Shown here one piece after another: positions 1-10,103 of a stretch of DNA of 64,000 nucleotides. The stretch is from Phaeodactylum tricornutum CCAP 1055/1 (taxonomy: Eukaryota; Bacillariophyta; Bacillariophyceae; Surirellales; Neidiaceae): contig NC_011673.1 in the NCBI RefSeq assembly GCF_000150955.2, positions 248,001 through 312,000 of the forward strand, given 5' to 3'. Numbering within the stretch: position 1 is the first letter of the stretch; each line of letters begins with the position of its first letter. Under the pieces are notes generated by a model, which was given only the letters and a program-made list of their open reading frames with translations, searched no databases and was not told where the DNA came from. Made by a program: the position numbers and the translations under genes.

Positions 1-1125
1 AATGTGACCACTATGCTTCTGGTTGCACCAGTGACGATTGACATGTGCAATATTTTGGGTGTTGATCCTCGACCATATTTGATTGGGGAGGTGCTGCTTA
101 GCAATATAGGCGGAACAGCAACATTAATTGGTACGTTACGTGATCAAACAGAATAGATGCAATGTTTCATTCTACTTACCCCCGGGCACCTTTTGTGTAC
201 AGGTGACCCTCCAAACATTATCATTGGAAGTTCGTTTGACGAAATTGGCTTTGTTGATTTTATCGTGAATGTACTTCCTTGCATTTTTCTTCTTTGCATC
301 CCAGTCTCTCTTGGGCTGGTGGTTTGGGTTTACCGGTACTATCTCACTACAAGCACCATGAAAGTCCTAGATACAGCGAAACTCAAGACTGCTTATCCAA
401 TCTATGATGAGCCTCGCCTTATGATTGCTGGCACCGTTACTGCTTTTGTAATCATAATGTTTTTCCTGCATCCGGTACATCACAAAGACACTGCGTGGAT
501 TGCCCTCCTTGGAGCGTTTATTACTATTGCATTCACCAATCCACACGACGTGCAAGATGCGGTATGTCCAGGGTACTTAACGGAGTTTTTTGGGATGGAT
601 TTCTCACAGCATTCCCCATCTCCTTTCTTTTAGCTCCGAAACCATGTTGAGTGGGACACCCTTCTATTTTTTGCGGGATTGTTTGTTTTAGTCGAGGCAT
701 GTGCAGCAATGGGCTTACTCGAGGAAATTGGAAACTTGCTTGGTGACTACATTCAGGCACAGGAAGAGAGCAAACAGCTTACGCTGGCAATAACATTACT
801 TATGTGGGTCAGTGCGATAACGTCGGCATTTCTCGATAACATTCCTTACACGGCGACGTTGATACCAGTGATTCAGATCCTTGCTGATAGTCTACCTGAT
901 ACGTTGCCAATCGAAATATTAGCGTGGGCTCTTTCCTTTGGTGCCTGTCTAGGAGGCAATGGTACTCTCTTAGGAGCAAGCGCCAACATTGTGACGGCAG
1001 GAATTTCAACAAACAAAGGATTTGAGATCTCTTTTTTAAACTTCCTTTATCCTGGTATGCTTTTCATGATTGTAACAGTGGCAATATCAAACCTGTATAT
1101 GTTGGTGCGATACTCATGGATCTAA
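1..1125 (+). CDS. P-protein (OCA2)-like membrane permease, 3' part
   Basis: C-terminal portion of an ion-transporter (IT/ArsB-NhaD) superfamily permease of the P-protein type; the 5' end lies outside the window. I read exons 1-130, 203-561 and 634-1125, with GT-AG introns 131-202 and 562-633; the frame stays open across both. The first residues read [13 protein letters not shown], and the first junction rebuilds the family hallmark [16 protein letters not shown]. The second junction restores [18 protein letters not shown], also typical of the family. The last exon contains [18 protein letters not shown], the second half-repeat signature, and ends with a hydrophobic helix and a short tail. Family members are multi-pass anion or sodium-coupled carriers; OCA2 acts in melanosomes, but the substrate and membrane here are unknown. 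The family call is firm; the function is not. Confidence 0.85.
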
Positions 1126-1599
1126 GAGAAGGATGGTAAGCCGACAACAATCCTCGTCTCTAAATACAACTAATTTAAAGACGCATAACGCGCTGTCAGT
1201 ACATTGTCAAAAGTAAACAAGTTTGGCATGGCTTTGACTGTGAAACCAGCCCAACATAAAGAAACCGAAAAAGAAGAGGTGCTATGATACGATAGTTGGC
1301 CATTGCTGTTGATGGGACTGTGCTTTCAAGTCTAGAATTTTTCACGAGCCCTGACCCCTACTTTGAAGTTCACTTCTAGCTGTCAGACTAGCTAGATACG
1401 TCACTCCGACGATGACTGCCGCTGTCTAGGTAGTAAGTAGGCTGTCGATGACCAAGGACCACGCCGAACCCAACCCATGCTATCGACAGATTGAAATCTT
1501 CCACTATAGGCTTTCGAGTATTGCCAACAAAGTTTCCGCTGGCGACAAAACCGGAGGAGAGTACGTTGCTCGAAAATATTGGCCATTTTAGAAGGAAGA
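1126..1599. other. Intergenic, permease 3' end to guanylate kinase
   Basis: 474 bp between two same-strand genes, so it should hold the permease 3' UTR and the kinase promoter. One copy of the recurrent heptamer ACTGTGA lies at 1237-1243. Short ORFs on both strands resemble no family. I see no tRNA or strong hairpin. Confidence 0.5.
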
Positions 1600-2433
1600 A
1601 TGACAGATCCATTGCGCCCTGTAGTCTTTTGCGGCCCATCCGGTGTTGGAAAGGGAACCTTGATCGAGATGCTCATGAGGCGATTCCCCGACGGCCAATT
1701 CGGTTTCAGCGTTTCACACACAACCAGGGAACCGCGTGAAGGAGAAACTAATGGGGTTCAATATAACTTTACGACAAAGGAGGCCATAAAGAATGAAATT
1801 GCGGAAGGGAACTTTATTGAGTACGCCGAAGTGCATGGAAAATACTATGGAACGAGGTAAGTACGAAATGTAGCATGATTTTCTTCTTCTGGCTGCGTAT
1901 CATAGTGAGAGTTGTGATTTGCTGTTAACTCCGCTTTCTTCGGATTCTTAGTGTGGCGGCTGTGGAATCTGTCCGAAAGCAAGGGAAAATATGCATCCTG
2001 GACATTGACGTCCAGGGAGTGCAAAAGGTAAAAGAAAGCAGCCTCCAACCGTTGTATTTGTTTATTTCTCCACCTTCAATGGAATCGCTAGAAAAACGCC
2101 TTCGTGGCCGAGGTACCGAGACGGAAGACCAGATGAAGATGAGACTAGGAAACGCTGCAAAAGAGCTCGAATATGGGTATGTCAAGAATGGCAAGAACGA
2201 CTAATTATTTCCCCGTCTCTCAGGAATATTTGAACTTTCTGACCTAACCATTCTGTCTATTCATTTTCTACATCAGCCAACACGCCGGTAACTTTGACCG
2301 CATTTTCGTGAATGCCGACCTCAAAACCACGTTTGAGGAAATGGCTAGTGCCTTCAAAGAATGGTATCCGCAATTGAATGAGATGGCCCCCGACGACGAG
2401 CCAAAGAAGTGTAAAACTTGCGTCGTATTTTGA
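1600..2433 (+). CDS. GUK1: Guanylate kinase
   Basis: Phosphorylates GMP or dGMP to the diphosphate with ATP. Exons are 1600-1856, 1952-2176 and 2277-2433; introns 1857-1951 and 2177-2276 have gtaag/gtatg donors and ttag/cag acceptors. The product is about 212 aa, the usual size. The P-loop GPSGVGKGTL lies near residue 13, followed by the GMP-binding stretch SVSHTTREPREGE. The first junction recreates YYGTS before VAAVESV, and DIDVQG and RLRGRGTETE (lid) follow. ATG 1600 is chosen because the kinase fold begins a few residues later; the longer in-frame opening upstream has no ATG. With no presequence visible it is probably cytosolic, although an unseen upstream exon could add a targeting peptide. 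The C-terminus KCKTCVVF has two cysteines and no obvious role. Confidence 0.93.
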
Positions 2434-2549
2434 TACTTGAACACCAATTGATTAGCAGCTTCAACCTAGCAACGTTACACGCGATCAACTGTTATTTTGC
2501 TGTATGTGAGCGATCTGGAAGATATTTGTTGTCGTCGTCATTCGAGAAG

Positions 2550-3260
2550 TTAGAAAGATGGCATTCCATGATTGTTTTGTTGGTCATTCAGATTAAACGT
2601 GGACAGCTCAGATCCACCGCTCACGCGGCGCAATACCAAAGCCATCTCCTCTGTCGGACATGACCGTATCTCGACCTCAACTTGCTTGAAACATTTAGCA
2701 TACGCACATTGTAGAAAGCCGAGCTTCATAAATAACGAGAGAGACGCCACGTTGTCTTCGTTTATTTTGCAAAAAAAACGTTTCAACCCTAACTCAACTG
2801 CCCCATACCACATCATCATGCGGCATGCTTCGCTCCCAATCCCTTTCCCTCGTGCTTGCTTTTCAGCTATCATTATGTCGAGCTCAGCTTGGCGGCCCAG
2901 CGGGATACTCAAATCATCCGTCTCGGGAGTGGAATCTTCAGTCTGTTCCATATTAGAGAGAAAGAGATTTACGTCTCCCACCATTGCCGGCAAATTACGG
3001 AGTATGTAAGACTCTTTGCCGTGGTCTGGTAGACCATCTACTCGATCACGATCAAGGATAATAAAAGTGCATTTTGTGGCGTCGTCCCTCCAAGATTCTT
3101 GCATCTCGTACTCTTCTTCAATCGACAGTGACTCTGAGCAGGTAGATTCTAGCAAATCTGGATCGAGCATCCACTTGTGATATCGATCAACATGTTCTTT
3201 GCGATACGGCACCAGGACACACCTATCTCCCAGGATGCACTTTTCATAATTCTGACGCAT
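2550..3260 (-). CDS. NAT9: NAT9-like GNAT acetyltransferase
   Basis: A 236-aa GNAT-fold protein matching NAT9, a family linked in animals to microtubule stability. The start ATG at 3260 gives MRQNYEKCILGDRCVLVPY, which aligns with the conserved NAT9 N-terminus; an in-frame ATG at 3311 would add 17 residues with no family match. The NAT9 block with YHKWM, EYEMQESWRDDATKCTFI and the acetyl-CoA loop ARGKGIGSEA is clear, followed by INEDNVASLSLFMKLGF. The gene is convergent with guanylate kinase, with only 116 bp between stop codons. No intron is seen. A short tail after the GNAT core (about residue 215 on) is variable. Confidence 0.88.
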   Translation of the reverse strand: MRQNYEKCILGDRCVLVPYRKEHVDRYHKWMLDPDLLESTCSESLSIEEEYEMQESWRDDATKCTFIILDRDRVDGLPDHGKESYILRNLPAMVGDVNLFLSNMEQTEDSTPETDDLSIPLGRQAELDIMIAEKQARGKGIGSEACRMMMWYGAVELGLKRFFCKINEDNVASLSLFMKLGFLQCAYAKCFKQVEVEIRSCPTEEMALVLRRVSGGSELSTFNLNDQQNNHGMPSF

Positions 3261-3788
3261 TTCGCCAAGATGCCATGAAATGGTCCAAGTGGAAAGTGGA
3301 CTTTTCAACATCCAACGACAATGCTGCTCAGCTCACGATGCCAATGCAGGTTTGCATCGCCCACGCAAAGCTTGCAAGCCTCTACATTTTGTATCGCCGT
3401 GGCTGCCGAAGGTAATTGAGGTTTCGATGGACGCTGCTTGAGGTGTGAGAGACGCCCGCCCACAACTCCAGATAAAAAAAAGGAAAAACCAACGTTGACT
3501 CTGTATATACATTTTTTGAGAAGTTGAGTTTAAGTTTTAAAATTAGCAAGAATTAATCTCGTATTCCATCCAATCAGAATTGATCGCATTGATCGCTTAA
3601 ACGCAGCGCCTCATCACTCCATGCAGCCTTTTATCCTCACTTACACTTACTTGGATAGTCAAGAACCCCGCTTCACTTATCTCGCTTCCCTTTCGAAGTA
3701 CGATTACTGGAAACCACCTCTTATTCAAGCCATACGGCTCTTCTGAAAGGATCTGCTTTCTGTCTCTTAGAGTCCGTGTTGACGAGAA
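3261..3788. promoter_or_regulatory. Divergent promoter region, NAT9 / small membrane protein
   Basis: 528 bp between divergent starts, so both promoters should lie here. I see A-rich tracts near 3473-3486 and a short tandem TGATCGCAT / TGATCGCTT near 3580-3597, but no recognisable TATA or named operator. Confidence 0.4.
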
Positions 3789-4072
3789 ATGGCGAGAGTG
3801 AACAAAATATTCTCCGCAGGTCTCGGCCCTGGCGGTCGTGCCGCGGCTTGGGCGGTAGCCTTTGCAGGGGCTGTAAGTGAATCGAAATAAATGCAATTTT
3901 CGTAAACGAACGTTGAGCGTATTTGACTGACGGTCTCTGTCTTATAAACTAGGGTCTGTGGTATTACGCCGAAAATCGGGGAAACGGTGATGTTTTCTCG
4001 ATCGCCGACCAAAAAGAATGGAACGAAAAGCGAAAAAGTGAACAAGCCAAGAAAAGCGACATTTCTAAATGA
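3789..4072 (+). CDS. 67-aa single-pass membrane protein, unknown
   Basis: A two-exon gene too short to stand out as one open frame. Exon 1 is 3789-3872 (28 codons, phase 0) and exon 2 is 3953-4072; the intron has a gtaagt donor and ctag acceptor. Exon 1 encodes a basic start, then GLGPGGRAAAWAVAFAGA; exon 2 continues GLWYYAEN, a run of about 20 hydrophobic residues spanning the splice junction. A charged tail rich in Lys, Glu and Ser follows. This shape suits a small inner-mitochondrial or ER membrane subunit, but I do not recognise the family. Conserved-looking GPGGRAAAW and clean splice signals support it being real. It is tail-to-tail with the TLC gene, 28 bp between stops, where TTACAGT sits at 4086-4092. 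Confidence 0.6.
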
Positions 4073-4100
4073 GTATAGCTTAGCTTTACAGTTAGTTAGC

Positions 4101-4991
4101 CTAGATTCCCTTTATCCCTTTCGGGATTGTAACTACTGACTTTGATGTACCAAGGAGAAGCTTACACAACCCCAAAGCAATTTGCCATCCCCACCACAAT
4201 TGTAAGAAAAACAGGATGAGGGAGCTCATGAAAACGCCAGACATGAAAATGACATAAGAGAGAGAGTCATTGCTTGTATATAGGATGAAGACGTCGCGCA
4301 AATATACGTATGCCCGTGAAAAATCCATGACAATGCGAATCCACAGAAAAGAAACGGCAAAGGCTACTCGAACGTGATGGTTGAACGAGGGGTGTTTCTC
4401 AATCCAGGTTGGGTTCTCTTTAAACATGTTCATGATGACAAGTGGAACACTGCTGATTTCAAACATACCAAAAAAGAAAGGGATGTGATATCTGAAACCG
4501 TTGGTCATGCAGCCAGAGAATATACTGACCATCAATACCGCAAAGTGATGAACAACCATAGCGGTTGTTTCTTGAGCATGTATTATTCCCACCGGCAGTG
4601 CCCACAGCTGGTATCCAAATTGAAATGCGCTCAAAATATAAAACTCTTGAAAGCCCGAAATGGTGTCCTCCAACGTGGGCGTTTCGGATACTGTAAAAAA
4701 TTCGTAATATAGACCGGAGGCCGCAAGGAAACCATTGCCAAAAACACTTGCCATCTGATAGGAAAGCTTTCTTCGACGAAAAACACCAGAATCACTCGGT
4801 AATACAACATTTGCCAAAACAAAGCATAGACCGTACACCACGTACACAACGATCATAGAAATAATGACAGTGGGAATCCAGATGGCTTGGATATATTCCA
4901 TCGGTAGAAAGATGTCCTTATCATTCAAAGCCTCGATCCGGGCCAGCTCCTCCGGTGCTCTGTAAATGCTTGTGTGCGCTTTCGGCCACAT
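4101..4991 (-). CDS. TLC-domain multi-pass membrane protein
   Basis: A 296-aa integral membrane protein with a TRAM/LAG1/CLN8 (TLC) domain. About seven hydrophobic segments are visible, starting with IPTVIISMIVVYVVYGLCFV near residue 40. The region QLWALPVGIIHAQETTAMVV then HHFAVLMVSIFSG is the TLC core. TLC proteins include ceramide synthases and TMEM56/CLN8-like lipid-handling proteins; the Lag1 double-His motif of ceramide synthases is only partly present, so ceramide synthase activity should not be assumed. Likely in the ER or another endomembrane. ATG 4991 (MWPKAHTS) is the first methionine in the frame; the upstream extension begins with TTG. Family call good, substrate unknown. Confidence 0.8.
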   Translation of the reverse strand: MWPKAHTSIYRAPEELARIEALNDKDIFLPMEYIQAIWIPTVIISMIVVYVVYGLCFVLANVVLPSDSGVFRRRKLSYQMASVFGNGFLAASGLYYEFFTVSETPTLEDTISGFQEFYILSAFQFGYQLWALPVGIIHAQETTAMVVHHFAVLMVSIFSGCMTNGFRYHIPFFFGMFEISSVPLVIMNMFKENPTWIEKHPSFNHHVRVAFAVSFLWIRIVMDFSRAYVYLRDVFILYTSNDSLSYVIFMSGVFMSSLILFFLQLWWGWQIALGLCKLLLGTSKSVVTIPKGIKGI

Positions 4992-5714
4992 CGTCCGTTC
5001 TATAAGATGTTCAGTCGTACGAACAATCAAGTCGTTTACACTGCTTTACGCTGTGACGATCGGCGTATCGGTTGGCTCCTTGGAGATAGTTTGACGATGC
5101 CACCTTAGAAATCAGTACCCAAGTCCAGTAGCCGCTGACTGTGAATAAATTTCATTGGAAACATATTATTTATGGCCAACGGTAAAGAAACATGATTTTC
5201 ACTTAAGTGTAAAAACGCTAAGCGAGATTTAAGCTGAAAGTAACGTTGACTGTGAGTAGATCTAGGGTTAGGGTTAGCTTGAAGTTCGCTATATTACTAG
5301 GTGGTTCTTGTCTTGATATCTTGTCAACAGAGCGGACCGTTTTGGAATTCCTGGTGGTAGACTATCCAAACACTGTGGAGAGCTTATAGAAAGGAAAGGA
5401 TTGACAGTTTTCAAGCCACATAGCCATCTTTTCTATGGAGAGGTTGTGTTGGTAGTGTAGTCCCTCAACAAAAACCTGGACCTCCATAGCAGTAAATGTG
5501 TGGAGCGTCCACATTTTCCAAACTCTTTTCGGGTTGCCTATAGTAAATTTTCTTATGCAAGGCGCACGTTCTGGCCGATTAGATCTTTGGTTCCACAAAC
5601 CGATTTCGGTTTCCTCACTTTTTGTATTGATTAATAGTGAGACATTATATTTATATATCGGATTGGGTCCTCGATTTTGACCGCAAAAATCTTGCACCAT
5701 TTCACAGCTTTCGA
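4992..5714. promoter_or_regulatory. Divergent promoter region, TLC gene / methyltransferase
   Basis: 723 bp between divergent starts. It holds two ACTGTGA heptamers (5139-5145 and 5249-5255) and a telomere-like stretch at 5262-5277. Antisense ORFs here resemble nothing known. Confidence 0.45.
5262..5277 (+). repeat. Interstitial telomere-like repeat
   Basis: CTAGGGTTAGGGTTAG contains two tandem TTAGGG-type units. It is too short to be a telomere and may be a chance or repair-derived tract. Confidence 0.5.
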
Positions 5715-6473
5715 ATGCCAAATACTTTGAAAAGCGTCTCTACGAGTCTTCGATTGCGACGCGAAGCTCGCCTCTGTGTCGACAACACAATATCGCTCAT
5801 GGCATTTGTCCCAGGAAACCGCGGATTGTTCAGCGATCAGCAACTTACCCCTCAAGAAAAAGTAAATCAAGAATGGGACGGCATGGCCGGTGAGTGGGAT
5901 GACCTGGCTAAGGAATACGCATCTGGATTCTACAACTTAATCTGGAACAAAACCGGTATCGATCCATCCAAGAAACCTATTGTAGTTGATTTTGGCTGTG
6001 GTACGGGCTTGCTTGCACATAAGATGAGCCTAGATTGTACAAAAATAGTAGCCCTCGACGCCTCAGCAAAGATGATTGATATACTCCAGGACAAGGTGCG
6101 TGACTTCGAACTACAAAACGTAGAAGCCGAATGTGTTATGTTGGCAAACATCAAGAACGAAGCCCGGGGAAAAAAAACTCGTTTCGAAGGGTTAGCAGAA
6201 ACTGTAGATTTGATAGTTGCTAGTTCCGTGTTCACCTTTGTTCCAGAAGGCGATATCGAAGCAACGATGCACGAGCTAGGGAAGATGTTGAAAGTGGGCG
6301 GTATCCTCTGCCATTCAGACTGGCCAAAGACAGCAGCTAGACATCCCAATGCTATGAGCGAAGAAAAAGCTCGACAGCTTCACAAAATGGCAAGGTTGGA
6401 AACCCAATCGACAGAAATTTGTGTGTTTGCGGGTTCTGAAGTTTTTGTTGGCATAGCGAAAAAATCTCAGTAG
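5715..6473 (+). CDS. SAM-dependent class I methyltransferase
   Basis: A 252-aa protein with a complete Rossmann-type SAM-binding domain. Motif I is VVDFGCGTGLLAHKM near residue 92, motif II is IVALDASAKMIDILQ, and the later motif GGILCHSDWPK follows a helix with KMLKVGG. ATG 5715 gives an Arg/Ser-rich leader before MAFVPGNRG, which could be a mitochondrial presequence; the second ATG at that methionine is an alternative start. The core resembles small UbiE/type-11 methyltransferases, but nothing visible fixes the substrate. Single exon. Confidence 0.75.
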   Translation: MPNTLKSVSTSLRLRREARLCVDNTISLMAFVPGNRGLFSDQQLTPQEKVNQEWDGMAGEWDDLAKEYASGFYNLIWNKTGIDPSKKPIVVDFGCGTGLLAHKMSLDCTKIVALDASAKMIDILQDKVRDFELQNVEAECVMLANIKNEARGKKTRFEGLAETVDLIVASSVFTFVPEGDIEATMHELGKMLKVGGILCHSDWPKTAARHPNAMSEEKARQLHKMARLETQSTEICVFAGSEVFVGIAKKSQ

Positions 6474-6979
6474 CAGTTAGCACCCGTACTATTCGACAGT
6501 GAAGAACAAGTGCAGGTTGTTTTGCGGAATTAGTGATTAGACATGCCAAGCTGCCCCAACGGATGCAAGTCAATCCGTTTTCCCCCATCAACTGCAAGCA
6601 CAGAATTCGAGCTCTTATACATTAATTGTTTCTGAAACCCCAACATGAACTTGCTAATATGATTACGGAATCTGAAGATTGTTTTTTTCTGCATTTAGAT
6701 TGTGTAGTGTTCCGAATGAAATACTTGACTCTTACTTACATTAGCAATTACTTAGTTTGGAAGTTTCAATAGCATAACGTACTGTCCGTATTCGCTGTGA
6801 CCATTTAGGGCTGAGGGTTAGGCAGCCGAGACGCGCCAAACGGAGCCATAAAAAGTTTTTGTTAACAGTAACCGAACGTGTCGATATGAAAGTCATTGAT
6901 AAGCAAAGCATTGTACTGGCCGCAAAGACAACGCCCTGCGAGCGAGAAAAGTCGTCTTTGTTCGGATGGCGTCAGAACC
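6474..6979. other. Intergenic before PIG-B
   Basis: 506 bp, AT-rich around 6600-6760. One TAACAGT heptamer lies at 6863-6869. No gene, RNA or repeat recognised. Confidence 0.4.
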
Positions 6980-8740
6980 ATGCCTATTTGGAACTGGAAA
7001 ACGTTTATTCTGCTTTGCGCTTTTCGCATCGCGAATACTTTTCTTGTGAACTCTTACTTCGACCCAGATGAATTCTGGCAGATTATGGAGCCAGCTTACT
7101 GCAGAGTATACAATGTCAAATCCCTTTGCCCTGGCCTTACTTGGGAATGGAAAAGACGTGCTCCAGAGTCGGCAATAAACTTTCTTGATCGCAGTATGCA
7201 AGGTCCAGCGCGAGCATATCTATCAGTGCTGCCGACGTATATTTACTTTTTTATTCTGAAAGCGTCGGGGATGGATTCTTACTGGCTCATTTCGCGAGGA
7301 CCAATGGTTTTATTTGCTGTAACGGTTGCAGCACCAATTGATATGGCGGTGTATTACGCCGCTGGTTGGCTGGAACCAATAAAAGGTTCCAACCAGAGCG
7401 GTGTTGCTGCATGGTGCCTCTTCTGTAGTCTCTGCTCTTGGTTCAATGGATACACGCTTGTCAGGACTTTCGCCAATAACCAAGAAGCTGAGTCTGTTAT
7501 TCTGGCGATTGCTCTGGTCGCTCCGGAATTGATTGGTAATCGCTCGGCGAGGTACGCTCTTTTACGCAGCTGCATGGCATTTCTAATTGGAGGATTTGGT
7601 GTTGGTATACGCTTCACTTCGATAGCCGCATTTATACCAATGGGTGTTTTATTAGCGTTGAGGCACCTTACCTTGTTGAAAAGAGTTTGCTATCTACTGG
7701 TACCTTGCGCTTTCTTCGGATTGGCTGGCTTGAGCTTCGGAATGCTTGTCGATCGTTACTTCTTTGGTTTTTGGACGCTCCCTTTTCTGGGGAATTTTCA
7801 TTTCAACGTTGTTCTCGACTACGCCAGCCTCTATGGTTCACATCCCATGCACTGGTATTTTACCATTGGAGTTCCCGCGCTTGCGGGTTTACTTCTGCCT
7901 TTTCTTTGTTTTGACTTTTGGGAACTTACCAATGGACGATCCTCGTACGGAAAGCAAAACTTATGGATTATCGTTTTGAGCTATGTCGGGATTATGTCAT
8001 TCAATGACCACAAGGAATTTCGCTACATTCTTCCCGTTCTTCCTCTCTTTTGTCTACTGGTTGGCTCCCATGTCCAAGCCCTACTTTCAGGATCGACCTG
8101 GCGGGCTAGATTTCTTCGCTTGACATTTGTTGGTGCAAACCTAATCACTCTCGTGTACCTTGGGATGTTCCACCAGAGTGGCCCGATTCTCGTGAATCAA
8201 AAGATAGTTGAACTCGTACGCAAAAGCCAGGAAACGACTGATGTTTCGATCCATTACCTGACTGGGGCCTGTCATTCGACTCCACTTCATAGCAGCCTTC
8301 ACGTACCACCATTTCAATTCCGCACTTGGTCATTGGACTGTTCTCCAGACTGCCGGGCAGGTCTCAACCGTGTCTGCGAGACAGAAGAGTTTGTAGACAA
8401 TCCTGCAGCCTTTGTTGACAAAGCATATTTTCCTTGCCTGAATGATGAAAATCTTTGTACCGCCAATGCTACTCGAAATGGTACTCCTGATTTTGTCGTG
8501 ACTTTCTCGTCCTTTGTCCGGGACATTAGTGCTCCGCTGCATCTTTTGGGGCTTCAAGAAGTTGCGCGCTTTCCCGATCACATCAACGGGGCTCGATTTG
8601 GTAACTGGACGCTGGGAAGTGACTTTCTCGCGCCAAACTATCGACATTTCATGATTGCTGGCGGGATGGAAATCAGTCTTGAGGAAATGGTTTTGTTTGC
8701 GCGTCCATGTTATATAGACGACGCCATAAAATGTGAATAA
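6980..8740 (+). CDS. PIGB: GPI mannosyltransferase III (PIG-B/Gpi10-like)
   Basis: A 586-aa GT22 family enzyme expected to add the third mannose of the GPI anchor from dolichol-phosphate-mannose on the ER lumenal side. The start ATG 6980 (MPIWNW) comes just before a first hydrophobic helix; the frame upstream opens only with TTG. The GT22 lumenal-loop signature YFDPDEFWQIMEPAYCRVY, with the catalytic-type Asp-Glu, is followed by LTWEW. The HKEFRYILPVLPLF block lies near residue 340. The C-terminal CHSTPLHSSLHVP plus cysteine cluster is characteristic of PIG-B rather than ALG9, ALG12 or PIG-Z. Eight or more transmembrane segments are apparent. Single exon. Confidence 0.87.
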   Translation: MPIWNWKTFILLCAFRIANTFLVNSYFDPDEFWQIMEPAYCRVYNVKSLCPGLTWEWKRRAPESAINFLDRSMQGPARAYLSVLPTYIYFFILKASGMDSYWLISRGPMVLFAVTVAAPIDMAVYYAAGWLEPIKGSNQSGVAAWCLFCSLCSWFNGYTLVRTFANNQEAESVILAIALVAPELIGNRSARYALLRSCMAFLIGGFGVGIRFTSIAAFIPMGVLLALRHLTLLKRVCYLLVPCAFFGLAGLSFGMLVDRYFFGFWTLPFLGNFHFNVVLDYASLYGSHPMHWYFTIGVPALAGLLLPFLCFDFWELTNGRSSYGKQNLWIIVLSYVGIMSFNDHKEFRYILPVLPLFCLLVGSHVQALLSGSTWRARFLRLTFVGANLITLVYLGMFHQSGPILVNQKIVELVRKSQETTDVSIHYLTGACHSTPLHSSLHVPPFQFRTWSLDCSPDCRAGLNRVCETEEFVDNPAAFVDKAYFPCLNDENLCTANATRNGTPDFVVTFSSFVRDISAPLHLLGLQEVARFPDHINGARFGNWTLGSDFLAPNYRHFMIAGGMEISLEEMVLFARPCYIDDAIKCE

Positions 8741-9092
8741 AAGGCCTTCAATAATGAATCCTGAAATCTGATATGCTTGGCAGCTCGAGTTTTTTGTGGC
8801 CGTGCTTGAATCCGAATTTCTTTTAAGTTTGACAGTGAGTCGCAACCCGCTCATGAACATCGATGAAAACAATGTGCACTGGGACAGAAGCTGCTCTTTC
8901 AAACAAGTCCATGGAATCAATCTCTCTTGAAGGTCAAGTAGATTAATCTAGAACATGATTTACCAAGTCAAAGATATCAGCTCACTGCTAAGTCTGAGCA
9001 CAATTGCAGGAACGGTATCATACGAGAGGAAGGCTGCCTAAATACACGTCTAACTGTAAACGAAGCGAAAATGCAAGATAATTGCTAATGCT
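8741..9092. other. Convergent gap, PIG-B / eS17
   Basis: 352 bp between converging stops, so it should contain both 3' UTRs. One ACTGTAA heptamer is at 9053-9059. Nothing else recognised. Confidence 0.4.
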
Positions 9093-9701
9093 TTAGTCAC
9101 GGGTGTGTGCTTGGTTGACGGCAACACCATTCAGCTTTCCGTATCCCAGACTTTCGAGCAAGTCTCGTGTGTCCGGATCAATTTGAATAGTCTCTTGTTC
9201 CAAGGCGGAAACTTCCGGAACGAAGTCCAATCGTCGTTCACGTTCTTCCTCCTGTAGCTTCAGCGAAATACCACGGACGGGTCCCTTGGCAATACGGCGC
9301 ATCAGATGCGTTGTGTATCCAGCGATCTTGTTGCGCATGCGCTTGGAAGGCAGAATAGCTACATCATCAATGATACGCTTGTTGGTGTGGAAGTCCACGG
9401 TCAGGCGGGGATAGTACTTCTCCACGATCGTCCGAGCGGACTTCTTTACGGTCTTAGTTCGGACACCCTGTAAACGAGAATAGAAGAGTCAGGAAACGAC
9501 TATCAGAGTTTTGTACCAGCACTTTCTCGGCCGCATGAGAGGAACTCAGATATACACAGTAAGTGGTTCGTGGTGCACTAGCTCTGGGAAGATGAAACTT
9601 CCTGGGCCATTACTGGTGCGTTTTGCCTCCAGCAGAGTTCCAAATCTATTTATTCTTCTCTAAGACACTCTACAGTCATCGTCCATACGAATCCGTACCA
9701 T
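9093..9701 (-). CDS. RPS17: 40S ribosomal protein eS17
   Basis: Small-subunit ribosomal protein eS17. The main exon (9467 down to 9093) encodes [20 protein letters not shown], then [55 protein letters not shown] and a [17 protein letters not shown] tail, an unmistakable match. The total is about 125 aa, slightly shorter than the animal protein at the C-terminus. A tttacag acceptor precedes 9467. The only good first exon I find is an ATG at 9701-9699 followed directly by gtacgg, giving a 231-bp intron and a start codon alone in exon 1. Ribosomal protein genes often have an intron at or just after the start codon. The coding exon is certain; the first exon is inferred. Confidence 0.9.
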
Positions 9702-10103
9702 TTTACTTCAGGTCTCGGTCGAGGCAGCTACAACAATAGGCTGTTGAAGGGAACATGAACCCACTTCGTTCAACCTCCGTGATAGCATGAGGCGCAATTC
9801 GACAGCTCCAAGTTTAGTAAAGCGAAACAAGGTAACTTGGTCGAATTAGTCAAGAGAAGTACAAACACCAATATGGGATACTGCTAAACTCTCGACATGG
9901 AATATTGCTAACGCTAGATTTCCTCTCGTTTGCGGAATCGACAGGAATGCTGGGACGTCATCAATATCCCCAGACAGTCGTATGTCGCATCTGATCCGAC
10001 AAAATGCAAACGTGACCAGTTCACGTTTCGTCCGGGAGCATGGATTGATGGACCGAGGGCCGCTCCGTAGCGAGAATAAGAAACAAACCCATCAGGAATA
10101 CGA
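9702..10103. promoter_or_regulatory. Divergent promoter region, eS17 / Vms1
   Basis: 402 bp separating a ribosomal protein gene from a ribosome-rescue factor gene, transcribed apart. No repeat or known site is obvious. Confidence 0.4.
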
